This document shows, in pieces, positions 1-10,808 of a DNA stretch of 64,000 nt (the stretch's first letter is position 1; each line of letters opens with the position of its first letter). Below the pieces are notes generated by a model, which was not told the DNA's origin, did no database searches, and saw only the letters and a list, made by a program, of their open reading frames with translations. The stretch spans positions 1,151,001-1,215,000 of the forward strand of contig JAEMWC010000134.1 in NCBI GenBank assembly GCA_016490735.1, given 5' to 3'. The stretch comes from Pachyseris speciosa. Its lineage: Eukaryota > Cnidaria > Anthozoa > Scleractinia > Pachyseridae. A program made the translations under genes and the position numbers.

Positions 1-266
<266 letters not shown>

Positions 267-296
267 CACAAATGAAGATCTATAACCCACATGTAT

Positions 297-340
297 ATAT
301 TGCACATGTGAATGATCATTGCAGTTATGAATACTAATTA
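297..340 (-). repeat. SINE body fragment (inverted)
   Basis: The sequence around GTGAATGATCATTGCAGTT is the reverse complement of the segment at about 10606-10645, which lies in the body of the SINE that hosts the large transposon. It is therefore a second, partial, oppositely oriented copy of the same SINE family. Confidence 0.5.
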
Positions 341-390
341 TCATGGGTATATTACAAACCAACAAAATGACCAGCTCCCAGTTGGCTTAT

Positions 391-456
391 TACACTGTAG
401 CTCAGTTGGTAGTGCACTGCACTGGTATCAGAGAGGTTGTGGGTTCGACTCCCACA
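391..456 (+). mobile_element. tRNA-derived SINE, 5' (head) part, split by the transposon
   Basis: The head contains a canonical RNA polymerase III A box (TAGCTCAGTTGG, 398-409) and B box (GGTTCGACTCC, 442-452), as in a tRNA gene. The stretch is followed not by a tRNA 3' end but by the left TIR of the large element. The SINE resumes at 10571 after the target-site duplication, so one SINE was split in two by the insertion. Confidence 0.75.
448..456. other. Target-site duplication, left copy
   Basis: ACTCCCACA directly abuts the TIR start at 457. The same 9-mer abuts the right TIR at 10571-10579. Confidence 0.9.
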
Positions 457-636
457 TAGCCTGCACGCAGGCGGTTGGATGGTCGAAAAAAAAACCGTAA
501 TTCGTAATGCCGTCGCCATCTTGGATTCGCGCGGCTTAGTCTGGGCCGAGTTGAGGGTTGACAAAGCGAGCGAGGGGAGGGGGGCGGGGGGAGGGGAGAA
601 AAACCGCCTGCCCGAAAACCAGCCTTCGCTGAGTAG
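457..636 (+). repeat. Left terminal inverted repeat
   Basis: 180 bp, matching the reverse complement of 10389-10570 except for one A in each of two A-tracts. It has three notable parts. The outer end is a 14-bp palindrome, GCCTGCACGCAGGC. GCAGGCGGTT at 467-476 is complementary to AACCGCCTGC at 602-611, so the TIR itself can fold back. A G-tract motif lies at 574-596. Open frames crossing the TIR on either strand are not genes. Confidence 0.92.
574..596 (+). other. G-quadruplex motif in left TIR
   Basis: Four G runs of 4, 6, 6 and 4 are separated by single A, C and A loops, the pattern expected for a very stable intramolecular G-quadruplex. The G-rich strand is the one reading inward from the transposon end. 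Confidence 0.8.
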
Positions 637-802
637 TAGCCCACCGACCATAGCGCTTCCGCCCACGTGCCACACATTGTTAATTGACCTTTAAAATCAA
701 TGACCTGTGACAAGTTATCAATCACTTTGAAAGCGTGCAGTTCAAAACAAACTCACGTGTAGCTTGTAGTTCGCTTTGTGAAATTGGTCTCGACGGGAAA
801 TA

Positions 803-3800
803 ATGCAGCATATAGCTACTCCGAAAAAAGCCGTGGAAAAGATTGTCAGGCCAACACAAGCTGCTACAAACGATAAATGTCGGTTTTGTCCGTTCCAGTT
901 CTCCGTTAAATACGGAAACTTTGGCAATTTAGTGAAGCCATCTTCAGAAAATCTTTACAAAATCTCATCGAACAAAGAGTACAACGACACGAAGACTTTG
1001 GCAGAACTCTGCGAAGAATTGGGATTTTCAGTTCCGAGGTCTTCCAGATTTTCGGAAAGGATTTGCAAGGCTTGTGGAAGAAATCTGAGAAGAACTAACA
1101 GCTTCTACAACCAAATTAAAAGTGCTTTGGAGAAAGAAGGCGACAAGGAGAACGAAGACGAGTCGGCGCAAGTAGCAGAAGATCCGCAAGCGAAGGAATT
1201 GCGGTATAAACGGGGATTGCCCACAACAATCTCTCCCGAGAGAAGAAGTCCGCAGAGGAAGAAAGTAGAACGAGCTGGAGTACCTGCAAGGAAGTCCCTG
1301 GGCTTTGGAGAAACAAGCCAGGCCGTTCTTGATCGGACATTGTCTGATTTAAGTATAAACGAACTCGTTGGACAGCCCTCAACACAGATAAAGGTACTAG
1401 TGTTAAACCCAAATCAACGCACCGAAACAAAGAGCAATTTCTCCGATGAATCAAAGTCTCTAATTCTGAACATTTTCAGGAAGAAGTGGCAAACTGTGGC
1501 CAACACTGTGTTTAGACATCCGGAGGTTAAAAGCAAACTTTTGGAGCCGTTGCGACATGCTGTAGGCGCAGAATTTAAAGAGTACTGCAAGGACTCTAGG
1601 AAATCGATCTTGCTAGCGAAATCTCCGAAAGAAATTGTAGAATTCTCCAGTGAGAAATTCCTCGAAGAGGTTCAACTTTCGTGTCCTTATTGGGCAGCAG
1701 CTGTTAAAGGTGCTTCTGGTGTAGCAAACCTGAGTTCTAGTGAAAGCGGGAGCAAAATAAATGCCTTGGCTCTCTCCAGTGCTGCAGTTGCTAGAGTTAG
1801 AAATCCAAAGATGTCAGCACTTGCTTACCGAATGTCAACAATACTCTTCCATAGTGGCGCGAAAAGTGTGGATATTGACAGAATGGGTAAGTTAGGGGTC
1901 TCTATGTCAGCTGAATCGACGGTGGAATTCCAGCGAAAGATGGGAGAGAATTGTAAAAGTAAACTCCTGACTTGGAAGTCAGAGATAGAAAGAGTTAAGC
2001 ACAGCATCTTGTTCTTGGAGAATGTAATGGAAAATCAAGCAGGAACGGGAAGTGCTCCTGACATGTCAGTGTCAGCAGTGAAAGATTACAGATACTTTGA
2101 TGATGATGTGCACAAGGACTGCAAGGATTTACTTGCTAGCATTGCACAAGATGGAGGTTTGACATTTTCAGTTGTAAATGCAGCAATAGTGCAACTGAGA
2201 GGCACCACGCTGCCAGAATATAAGTAAGTGTGATTTAAAGCTTGTTTTATAATTTGCCTGATACAGCCTGCCGAGTCCAGTTTTGAGCTGTCTTAAAATT
2301 TGCACAGGTTATTGCTTTGAAGACTGAAGGTGCAACAAAAGCTGCATTAATCTGGCTTTTGCTCTAGTGCTACCAGGGAAACTGCTACCTGTGTGTCTAA
2401 GGTCTCAGTGTCTAAGGTCTCATTTGGTCAAGTATGTATAACATGAAACTCAAGAAATTGGACTGTTTCCTTGGTTGAAGTTCTAAAAAGTCAGCAATAC
2501 GGTATATGTTGTCAACCAGGATAGTCATTCTATATAATTTCCTTTCTATTTTAGGATTGTGGGTGACAATATAGATCTGATGGTGCATGCACGTATCCAG
2601 ACGTCTGAATACACCAATCGATCTCTACACTGGACCCAGCAATATGGTGTTGTCAATAGAGTGAATGAACCACAACTTGACGAAACACACCCGCGGAGAC
2701 CTATGGAGGACATTGAGCTGGAGGATCTTCTTCCTGTAAAAGTGGTGCAGGACAACCTGGTAAACAGATGGGCTGTCCTAGTTAGCAGAGTGGTAACCAA
2801 GTACCTTGAATGTTTCAAGCCTATGCGAGATGTTGTAGTTCACCACATCCCACACAAGTATTCTAAAGTCATGACAGAAAAGTCGCAAAGCGTAAGTTAG
2901 ATTCCATGATACATGTACCCTCTCCCTTCTAACATTATGGCAGTATATACAATATTTTTTTTTTCTTAAAATACCCAAAATGAAATTTTGCTGCAGTGTT
3001 GAAACAGTGATTTAGAGCAATTCTTGAAGGAAGCTGAGTATGATATGACCACTTATGCAGATGAAGGTGGGTGTTAGCCTACAAGGCGATAGCGGGGTCG
3101 GATAATGCCTTCTGAGACTTACATAATTCTTCATATCACACAAAAGCCAATTAAATTGTTTTATTAATTCAAAATATTTCCAGCACCACCCTGTCACCTA
3201 AAAATTGTCCTATTTCATTTCTACCAATCTGTGTTGGAGCTGACTCCTTGGCATTTGTAGGATATTATTTTCATGACATTTTTTTCTGATGATATGATAA
3301 CAACATAAAAGGTGCTCTCTCACGGCGACAATTCTAATATTTTTAATATTTTCAATAATGGCTAAATTTGCAATGTCTTCTGTCCCTTGTGCCTGCCATT
3401 GGTACAGTTATTGGATGATGTCAATGGATGCAATAATATGAGGCTATTATCACACCATTGACATCAGTGGTGATAATACCCTGGCATCTTCCAAATAATT
3501 ATGGTTAACACTAACTACTTATGAAGAATTAGCCAGGCTGTCAAAGCCAATCATAAATGTGGAGATATTTCTTATTAAATTAAAATAATATCTGGAATGA
3601 TTTTTATTCTATTTTTACTGCTTTCAGTGTTCTCTTGGTGTGGAATTCCTCAACCCCAATGTAGCAGGTGACATGGCACAACTTCTGATGAAAAATCAAG
3701 AAAACTATGTCCCAGTTCTCAAGGTGAATGATGACGTGTCGTGTCTCCTGGCTACCATACCCATGCATGGGGATCAGTTGTTTGAAGAAAGGTCAAGGAA

Positions 3801-6779
3801 TACCCAGTGGACATACCAGCTTGGAGACAGTGCATTTGATAGGCTCGATGGTATTGAAACAGAATTTGCAGACTGGCATGCAAAGTATAATTTGTACATG
3901 GTATGTGCATACTTGACAGCTTTTTAAAACAGAGATTTCCAAATGATAATTATTATAAGTAGTGACTTACTGACAGCCTTACACAATTTATTAGAAACTA
4001 CAGTTACCTAAATTTCATCTAGTATGCAATATGAATAACATAATAATTAAAATACTATAATGAGCATTTGAATCATGGAGAAGAAAGTATAGCCTTTAAT
4101 ACAATAGAGTTAGTAATTGGAAAAAGCAATTTTCCTAATTTCAATTTCGATCGGGATCCCAAGGGCCACAGGTCTGTCAGTCAACAGTCAAGTGTCACCC
4201 TCATTAAACAAGTTGATTTCCTTTTTCTGTCATTTCTATTATTTTTAGCTAGAGTATCACATGTTTGTGAAGGACTCATCTTCCAAAGAGCTTGGAACCA
4301 CTAGGGCAAGTATTAATAGGACTGCCAAAACAAATGCTGGAAAGGGGGTTGAATCCCACTACAATGAATACAAAGACTTCCACAAATGTGAAGTAGAAGG
4401 TCACATTTGTGCTGCCTTCATGGAAATGTATGACATGAGGAACATGGAAGGTACAGTATTCCACTTTTTACTTTGTGCAAGTTGTATCATCATTTTTAAA
4501 ACATACATTAGTTTAACCGAAAATTTATCCACCATAGGAAAAAAGATGTCGGCTGTACATTTTACCACAATACCTTGCGAACCTAACACAGCTTGTAAGG
4601 CACAAAGAAAGCCAACAATATTTGTCCCTGTACTAAGGACATTGTGTAGCCTAGTTTTGAAGATTTTACAACTCTTCTGTATGTTTTTATGAACGTTTTT
4701 AATGTTTTCATGTGCTAGGAACTATGGGTAAATGTACCAGTCGCCATTTTTTTTCCTATGGAGGATTGGTGTGGGTGTTGGGGAGGGCAGGTATTGCACA
4801 ATTGCAGGGGAATGTGCTATAAGTATGGTAATATAATTTGAGGGACGTGCTTTTTTGAAAGCTTGACATTAGCCTGCACGCAGGCAGTTGGATGGTCGAA
4901 AAAAACCGGAATTCGTAACGCCGTCGCCACGTTGGATTCAAGCGGCTTAGTCTGGGCCGAGTTGAGGGTTGACAAAGTGAGCGAGGGGAGGGGGGCAGGG
5001 GGCATTAATTTTAGTAATAGTTCATTTTGATTTCCTATAACTACGATGTCATTTGGTACTATAGATGTCCCAAGCTGCACTGTGCCAGAGAGGAATGAAC
5101 CAAGGGATGAAAGACGGAGGTGGATCTTAGATGTGTGTGTGGCCTTTGTCCAGAAATATGTAGTGGAGCAAGAGGGAATCCAGCCATTGGTGGAACAAGT
5201 CGAGGAACTTGAACAGTGTGGTCAAGGAAGGTTCCCATGCAGGCTCCAGAACTGTGAAAAGACTTACGCTCTGCACTCAACAAGGGTTAGGTAAGTATAT
5301 AAAATCAATTGTGCCAAATGTGTTTAACATGAAAGGCTTCCTTCCATTGCCAAGTGCCCACCTGTTAATTGAATTAGAGTTGTTTTGGACTAACTAATCA
5401 CAGCAAATGCAGACAATCCAGTGAGCCAATCAGAACTCTAAACAAAAAACGTTGGTTAATATCGCAGTAGTACTCTTGTCACTTGACTGAAAACCTCTTC
5501 AGTGGCTTATGATTAAATGCATCTATGTTTTCTTCCTTAGGCATGAAGTTCAAAGACACTCCCATGTCCACAGTCCATATCAGACTGATGAGCGTGACGC
5601 ATATGGCTATTTCTTCTGCCGTGCAGCATGTGGTCTTGTATACTCAACTAGAGCAATACGTAATAGGTAGGCCAACCAACTAGCAACCATTGTTGAAATT
5701 TTTTAGCATAACAGTACCACAATTTTACCACTGCTACATAACTGTTATTACTTGTAGAGTAAATTTTTACACTTTCAAAAGCCTCAGGAGTCCCAGTTTC
5801 CTTTTAGCCAAGTTGGAAGGATCAGAGACTTACACAAAAGAGGAAAGATATAAAAGTGGGGAGTCAGGAAGGAAACAGAAACACTTGCAGAGGCTGTGTT
5901 TGACTGGGGGAAAATTTGCTTTTGTTCCCATTATTTGGAGTTTTCAGAATTGTTGGGTCTAAAAATACAAGTCATGGCTTTTGTACAATCCAAATGTTAC
6001 ATGTACGGTTCACGCTAAGAAATTGAATTTCATTTATCTTTTTAAGGCACGAAGTCCAAGAACATCCCCACTTCACTTTGGCCCAACAAGAAAGCACAGA
6101 CACGACCAGTGCAAATGAAGATTTTCTGTTCAACTACCACAGATCAAAGCTGGTAGTTGGATTGACATTATTTGAATTTGATGATACCATCAAAGAGGGT
6201 GATGGAGAAAGGCTTCATGAGCTCTACAAGTTTGCCCTTCTTATTTTCAAAGCAAATGGGAAATCTAAATATTCATATGTCATTTTTCTTTACCTGGTGA
6301 AATTAGGGGGGTTGTTGTCAGAAAAAGGAGCCCACAATCTGAAGTGGAACAGGTTCTATAATAAACACGGCATCAAAGGTGGAAATATCCCTCTTGATTT
6401 AAGAATGGAGCACATGAACAAGGATGTGAAGACAATGTGGAAAGCACTGGGCTCCAATATCAATGAGAAATCAGCAGAAAGAGTTGCCAACACTATAGAA
6501 CCTGTGGAGCTGATCATGGATGGCATCGACAAGGACTGTGGACTCAGTGCTAGAGTTGGGTTTCGAGCCCAAGGGAACCCTGAAATTGCTGTTGCACAGG
6601 TCACCAAGGACTTGATGCAACTTCGAGCATTTCGACATCAGAGTGGCAGACTGGGGCACCCATCTTTCATCAACTTCCCATCCAATCTTCTTAAAAAGTT
6701 AGACTACCGCGACCTCCATTCATGGATGAAAGACCTCATGAAAACATGGGAAACTGTGTACAAATTGAGGTCTGAATGA
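803..6779 (+). CDS. DUF6589 zinc-finger protein, putative transposase (7 exons, 1105 aa)
   Basis: Exons inferred from GT/AG sites and phase: 803-2223, 2555-2891, 3628-3900, 4249-4450, 5065-5290, 5541-5666, 6047-6779. The sum is 3318 nt and in frame. The N terminus has a C-x2-C...C-x2-C zinc motif (C26, C29, C88, C91), similar in layout to ZAD-type fingers. The DUF6589 region includes GDQ (634-636), DWHAK (668-672) and a late block with NIPLDLRMEHMN (about 975-986). Two C2H2 fingers lie between these blocks, one spanning the exon 5/6 junction and one the 6/7 junction. DUF6589 is a Pfam family of unknown function in fungi and animals. Inference: its place inside a TIR element with a target duplication makes it the likely transposase, with conserved Asp/Glu/His as candidate catalytic residues. 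A 9-nt exon near 4721 is possible but not needed. Poly(A) signals: AATAAA at 7277. Confidence 0.85.
4870..5003 (+). repeat. Internal, diverged partial copy of the transposon TIR
   Basis: About 134 bp starting with TAGCCTGCACGCAGG and matching the outer three quarters of the TIR with roughly eight substitutions; it stops inside the G tract. It lies in intron 4 of the DUF6589 gene in the same orientation as the left TIR. It is clearly older than the two terminal copies, and is either a nested short derivative or a relic of a rearrangement. Confidence 0.85.
5723..5780 (+). repeat. 58-bp direct repeat, copy 1
   Basis: Starts TTTTACCACTGCTACATAAC and recurs with a few substitutions at 6944-7001. 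This copy is in intron 6 of the DUF6589 gene; the other is in its 3' untranslated region. Confidence 0.7.
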
Positions 6780-7704
6780 GATGTCAGGGTCAAAATCGAT
6801 TTATTTCTAGGTACTATCCCAAAGGAAATGATCAGTACTTGCCAACTGCAAATTTGTGACATTAGCAGTTTTAAGTTACTTATGTTTCTACAGAGAACAA
6901 TCGTGGTAAATACGAAAGATGGCAAAATATACCATTCTTTTGATTTTACCACTGGTACATAACTATTGTTACTTGAAGAGTTGATTTTTACACTTTCAAA
7001 ATTTTTGCTCAGCTCGTGCTAATAAAAATGAAGCCATTCATTTCAATTTGTCCATTTCATAGATAAGTAACTTTGAAAAACAATTACACTGATTTGTCAA
7101 ATTTCCTTTCACTAAATAATTATGCACCTTCGGAGTAAATTGTCCATGTTTTGTACCTTGTTTACACAACGAAACCTCAACAGTAGCGGTACTGAGAATT
7201 TATCTCTTTCAAGAGCTTTTCAGGATGAACAGAAAAGTTGTTGTAACTTCATTTCTTTACCATTTCATTCTTTGAAAATAAAACGTCTCCTACTATGTTG
7301 TTATACTTTAATAAAGATCATCTTCGCATAACTATGCTACCTCGCCTGGTAGCTTGGGTTCTCTCTTTGCCATCTCAGGAGTGTAGTGACGTCTAGATGA
7401 ACTTTATCGAAGTATAAAGACATAAGATAGGACGTTTTATTCCTTCATTAAGTAACCCTTTCTCTCCCAATATCTGAATAGTAATTCTCCTTAGTGAGAA
7501 CTATATACTCTCCTGTACTCTAGTAGGGAGAATTTTGTGGTACATCAATTTAGTAGCCTTGAATTATTGATGATTGTCTCAATTGTCATCACCTGTTTGC
7601 TTAACAGTCTATTGAAATTATAAGGAGAAGTTGCATATTGATCACTTCTGGAAGTGAAAGGGTTAAACATACAAATAATAATTATAAAAAATCTACTGTA
7701 AATC
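6780..7704. other. Convergent 3' ends of the two transposon genes
   Basis: Non-coding AT-rich spacer between the stop of the DUF6589 gene and the stop of the helicase. AATAAA on the plus strand at 7277 and near 7311, and TTTATT near 7437 (AATAAA on the minus strand), can serve the two converging transcripts, which would overlap. No other gene is seen. Confidence 0.6.
6944..7001 (+). repeat. 58-bp direct repeat, copy 2
   Basis: Starts TTTTACCACTGGTACATAAC and pairs with 5723-5780. The similarity suggests a local duplication within the transposon. Confidence 0.7.
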
Positions 7705-10272
7705 TTACAGTATGTCCAAATCACATGGTTCACCTTCATTGTTATACTCAGACCCAAGGAGGTACTCCATGTCATAGGTATCAGTCTGAGAAGAAACAGT
7801 TCCCTCAGTGTGCTCATCACTACATGAAACGTCCTCACAGTCATCAAACACATCATTTAGAACTTCATATATCATCATGGCATGTTTGGCAGAAAAAACG
7901 GGGACAAATTTCAGGACATCATCAAGTGTAAATAGTTTGTCACATGTCTCAACGATTTCTCCAACAAGCTGGCTTGAAAATCCATGACAGTCTCCAAATG
8001 CCATAATGGTATTGGATGTAATGCTCCCTTTCAACTCAAGCAAGGCATCGTGCAGGAGCTGCTTGTCATCTAGGGACACTTCTCTGACTTTCATGGCAAC
8101 TTCAGTGTCAGTTTCAGTTTCACTTGTTGTGATCCTACAATCACTTCCACAGTTGCACTGCAATGCACAGGCGCTGCAGCAGTCATGGGCTGGTTGCATA
8201 GGGGTGATGTTGGCATCCAGTGAAGCATAAACTGCCACCCGAATGCAACCAGGCATTCTGAGAAAGTCTTTCACTTCCTCTTCACAATGTGCTGCTTGTT
8301 GTCCGTGGTAATACAATGTTACCTCTGCGGGCAAACCATCTCTGCCAGCGCGACCGGCCTCCTGATGGAAGTCTAAAACACTTCTTGGTGGCCCATACAT
8401 GATGACCCTTCTGATGTGGGGAAAATTTACTCCCATACTGAGGGCTGTTGTGGCCAAAACAACTCTTGTAACTCCATCTTCTTTTAGGTCTTTGGTGAGC
8501 CTTTCTTTGTTGCTTTCAACCGTAAGGGAGTGGTAAATTCCTATTAAACAATCCTCCCTCTTCCTTGATGTTATCGGTGAGAATGCTGCACTGCCCAGCT
8601 TTACCAGAAACCAGTTCACAATTGTTGCTATATCCCTCAGTGTGGAACAGAAGATGAGACTTTGTGGAGTGAGTGCTCCCTTCTCCTTAAGTTCATTTAC
8701 AAGCCAGGTCAGCTGGGCTACTGTTTCATGCTTTTCTACCTTTGCAACTTTAAACTTTAGGTTTTCCCTGTTTGGACTGACAAACAGCTTAACCATCGTC
8801 TTGTTCATTGTCAGTTGCTGAGAAATGGTTTTCTGCGTGCTTTCATCTGCAGTGCCCGTAATGGCCAGAAGGGGCACTCCTAGAAGGAGAAAAGGAATAC
8901 ACTCATTCAAAAAAATGTTACTATAGATGCTATTCAGTGTGAGCTGTACATGTAGATGTTCACCAAAGAAAAAGTTTAAGAACAATTAACCCAAGCAGAT
9001 GAATCTATGTGTTTAGCCTATGCAGTGTGATATGATCAATGGTACTCATGCAACAGATATCTTATGTGTAGCACATCTATAAGTACTACAAAGCCAGTCT
9101 CAGCTGCTTGTGTATGCCCCATTCACACCAAAGGGTAAGGTAACATCTTTATTTATTGAGGGTAGTAGAAAATAGTAACAGTATAAATACTAACAAACCA
9201 GTTGCCCTCCAAATAAAATATAAAAACTAACAAGGAAAGTGTAAAAGAGCTATGAATATAAAATAAAATTTAATACTAAGAATTAAAAATATGTGTAAAA
9301 AATTAAAAGTCCATGTATACCAGAAATTAATATGTAAAATTACCAAAGCTTAAACACCTTCTGTTTTCTCTACAAAAGTTGTTTACTGATTCTCCTTTTG
9401 TACTGAATATTTACTGCAAACTGAAAGAATAAGTAAGAGCTTATGGGAATTCTAGGTTTAAGCAAATCATCCAACTTTCTGATACTGAATTTAAACTACG
9501 AGAATTTATTAATTTCTTTCCCACAATAATGCAGAACAATGGCGCTCTATTGTGTGCATTTAACACTCACCTTCTTTGCACATCGACCTTAAAATGGACA
9601 GTTTTCCATAGGCCTCCCTGAATGCTGATGATTTAGCCGATTTCCCTTTACTTTTCCTACAATAGAAATGTTTGAATGCTTTAGTTAACTAACGCAAAAA
9701 AAAAAACACACACACACACACAACTTCAAATACAAAGTTCACTCAGCTACATCGATCTGAAAGCCAGAGATAAAACAAAAATATTACCTCTTTCCTGTCC
9801 AAGTTTCAACGGTATGTGACTCGTCCACGACAATCGCGGCCACGCGCTGGTGAAGCTTGCTGTGTGAGTCTTTCAGCGCCGAAAGGAAGCGTTCCTCCAG
9901 CGCCTGCTCTGCAGAACAGTAGATGAAGAGAGGAGGATCTTCGATTATTTTCTTAGAACTCTCTGGGGTGAATTCTGCTGCCGTACACAAACCTTCCAGT
10001 TGGACAATCTGATCTGATATGATGCTCTTGAGTGGGCAAATTACAAGTACAGACACCGGACGACCTTCAAGTTTCTCACTTTCGGCTATCCCAAACACGA
10101 TAAATATCATGCTTTTCCCAAAGCCAGTGGGAAGCACGGCCAGCACATCTTCGCCATTTAGTAAACTAACTATCGCCTGTTTTTGTTCACGCTTCAAAAC
10201 AACGCTCCTGTCTCTTGTCGCCAAGAAATCTAAAGCACTTTGAATAGCTCGATCGACATTCCCATTCGCCAT
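7705..10272 (-). CDS. RecQ-like ATP-dependent DNA helicase (3 exons, 581 aa)
   Basis: Exons 10272-9788, 9656-9571 and 8879-7705 sum to 1746 nt in frame. Helicase motifs in order: LKREQKQAI (RecQ motif 0, about 26-34), Walker A PTGFGKS (48-54), motif II DESH (150-153) in VVDESHTVETW, motif III AITGTAD, motif IV QSLIFCST, motif V VLATTALSMGVNFP, motif VI HQEAGRAGRDG. A cysteine cluster (CCSACALQCNC) follows, as in the RecQ zinc-binding region. It lacks recognisable RQC winged-helix and HRDC domains and is shorter than BLM or WRN, so it is not the host orthologue of those. I start at the Met of MANGN; an upstream in-frame start would add a hydrophobic stretch unlike RecQ proteins. Transcribed from the right TIR toward the DUF6589 gene. 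Role in transposition is inference. Confidence 0.88.
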
Positions 10273-10388
10273 TTTGTTTATGGAAATGAACAAGAGCGGT
10301 AAATAAATATTAAATCTTGTGTTGATTGACAGCACACCTGCCGACCAATCAGAAGACAGCGTCCACCAGCGGACGCCGCGAAATTGTG

Positions 10389-10570
10389 CTACTCAGCGAA
10401 GGCTGGTTTTCGGGCAGGCGGTTTTTTCTCCCCTCCCCCCGCCCCCCTCCCCTCGCTCGCTTTGTCAACCCTCAACTCGGCCCAGACTAAGCCGCGCGAA
10501 TCCAAGATGGCGACGGCATTACGAATTACGGTTTTTTTTTTCGACCATCCAACCGCCTGCGTGCAGGCTA
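10389..10570 (-). repeat. Right terminal inverted repeat
   Basis: 182 bp inverted copy of 457-636, with the same terminal palindrome, internal fold-back arms and G-tract motif (here on the minus strand). The helicase start codon lies about 117 bp inside it, so the TIR probably carries or abuts its promoter. Confidence 0.92.
10430..10452 (-). other. G-quadruplex motif in right TIR
   Basis: Mirror image of the left motif: runs of 4, 6, 6 and 4 Cs on the plus strand, hence the same G runs with single-base loops on the minus strand. Confidence 0.8.
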
Positions 10571-10579
10571 ACTCCCACA
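10571..10579. other. Target-site duplication, right copy
   Basis: Second copy of ACTCCCACA, immediately after the right TIR end GCAGGCTA. Confidence 0.9.
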
Positions 10580-10720
10580 CAGAATTTTTTTCAGGCTTTA
10601 TTTTTGCTAGTGTTCATAACTCCGATGATCATTCACATATTCAATATTGTACTTGTAGATGTCAATCTTTTACATTTTTTTATCTCTGGTTGGATTTTTA
10701 AGCAAACAGACTGGGACATA
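10571..10720 (+). mobile_element. tRNA-derived SINE, 3' (body) part, split by the transposon
   Basis: It begins with the second copy of the 9-bp duplication (ACTCCCACA) and continues with a T-rich body containing TCATAACTCCGATGATCATT. This matches, in inverse orientation, a fragment at 297-340. The downstream limit is not sharp. Confidence 0.55.
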
Positions 10721-10755
10721 TAGTTGCAGTCCTGATTTTGAACTTGCCCACTCCA

Positions 10756-10757
10756 AC

Positions 10758-10806
<49 letters not shown>
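10756..10806. repeat. (AAT)n microsatellite, tail of the adjoining LINE
   Basis: About 17 AAT units. On the minus strand it follows the LINE 3' end as (ATT)n. The intact LINE at 32.5 kb ends in the same way. Confidence 0.9.

Positions 10807-10808
<2 letters not shown>

Larger units (their letters stand above)
448..10579. mobile_element. 10.1-kb TIR DNA transposon encoding a DUF6589 protein and a RecQ-like helicase
   Basis: Seen directly: an inverted repeat of about 181 bp begins at 457 with TAGCCTGCACGCAGG and recurs inverted, ending at 10570. The two TIRs differ by only two homopolymer-length indels. They are flanked by identical 9-mers ACTCCCACA at 448-456 and 10571-10579, a target-site duplication. 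Between them lie two convergent multi-exon genes, both open from start to stop when spliced. A third, diverged copy of the terminus at 4870 begins with the same TAGCCTGC, which independently fixes the element end. Inference: the DUF6589 protein is the recombinase and the helicase assists. The near-identical TIRs and perfect duplication indicate a recent insertion. I cannot place it in a named superfamily. Confidence 0.9.

Noticed and set aside
391..456. A functional tRNA gene
   Set aside because: A and B boxes are good, but no cloverleaf closes and the 3' part is SINE body separated by the transposon.
352..725. Open frames of 76-107 codons on both strands across the left TIR (and 10384-10723 across the right TIR)
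   Set aside because: They arise from the repeated TIR sequence and its G/C tracts, appear in both orientations, and show no domain or splice logic.
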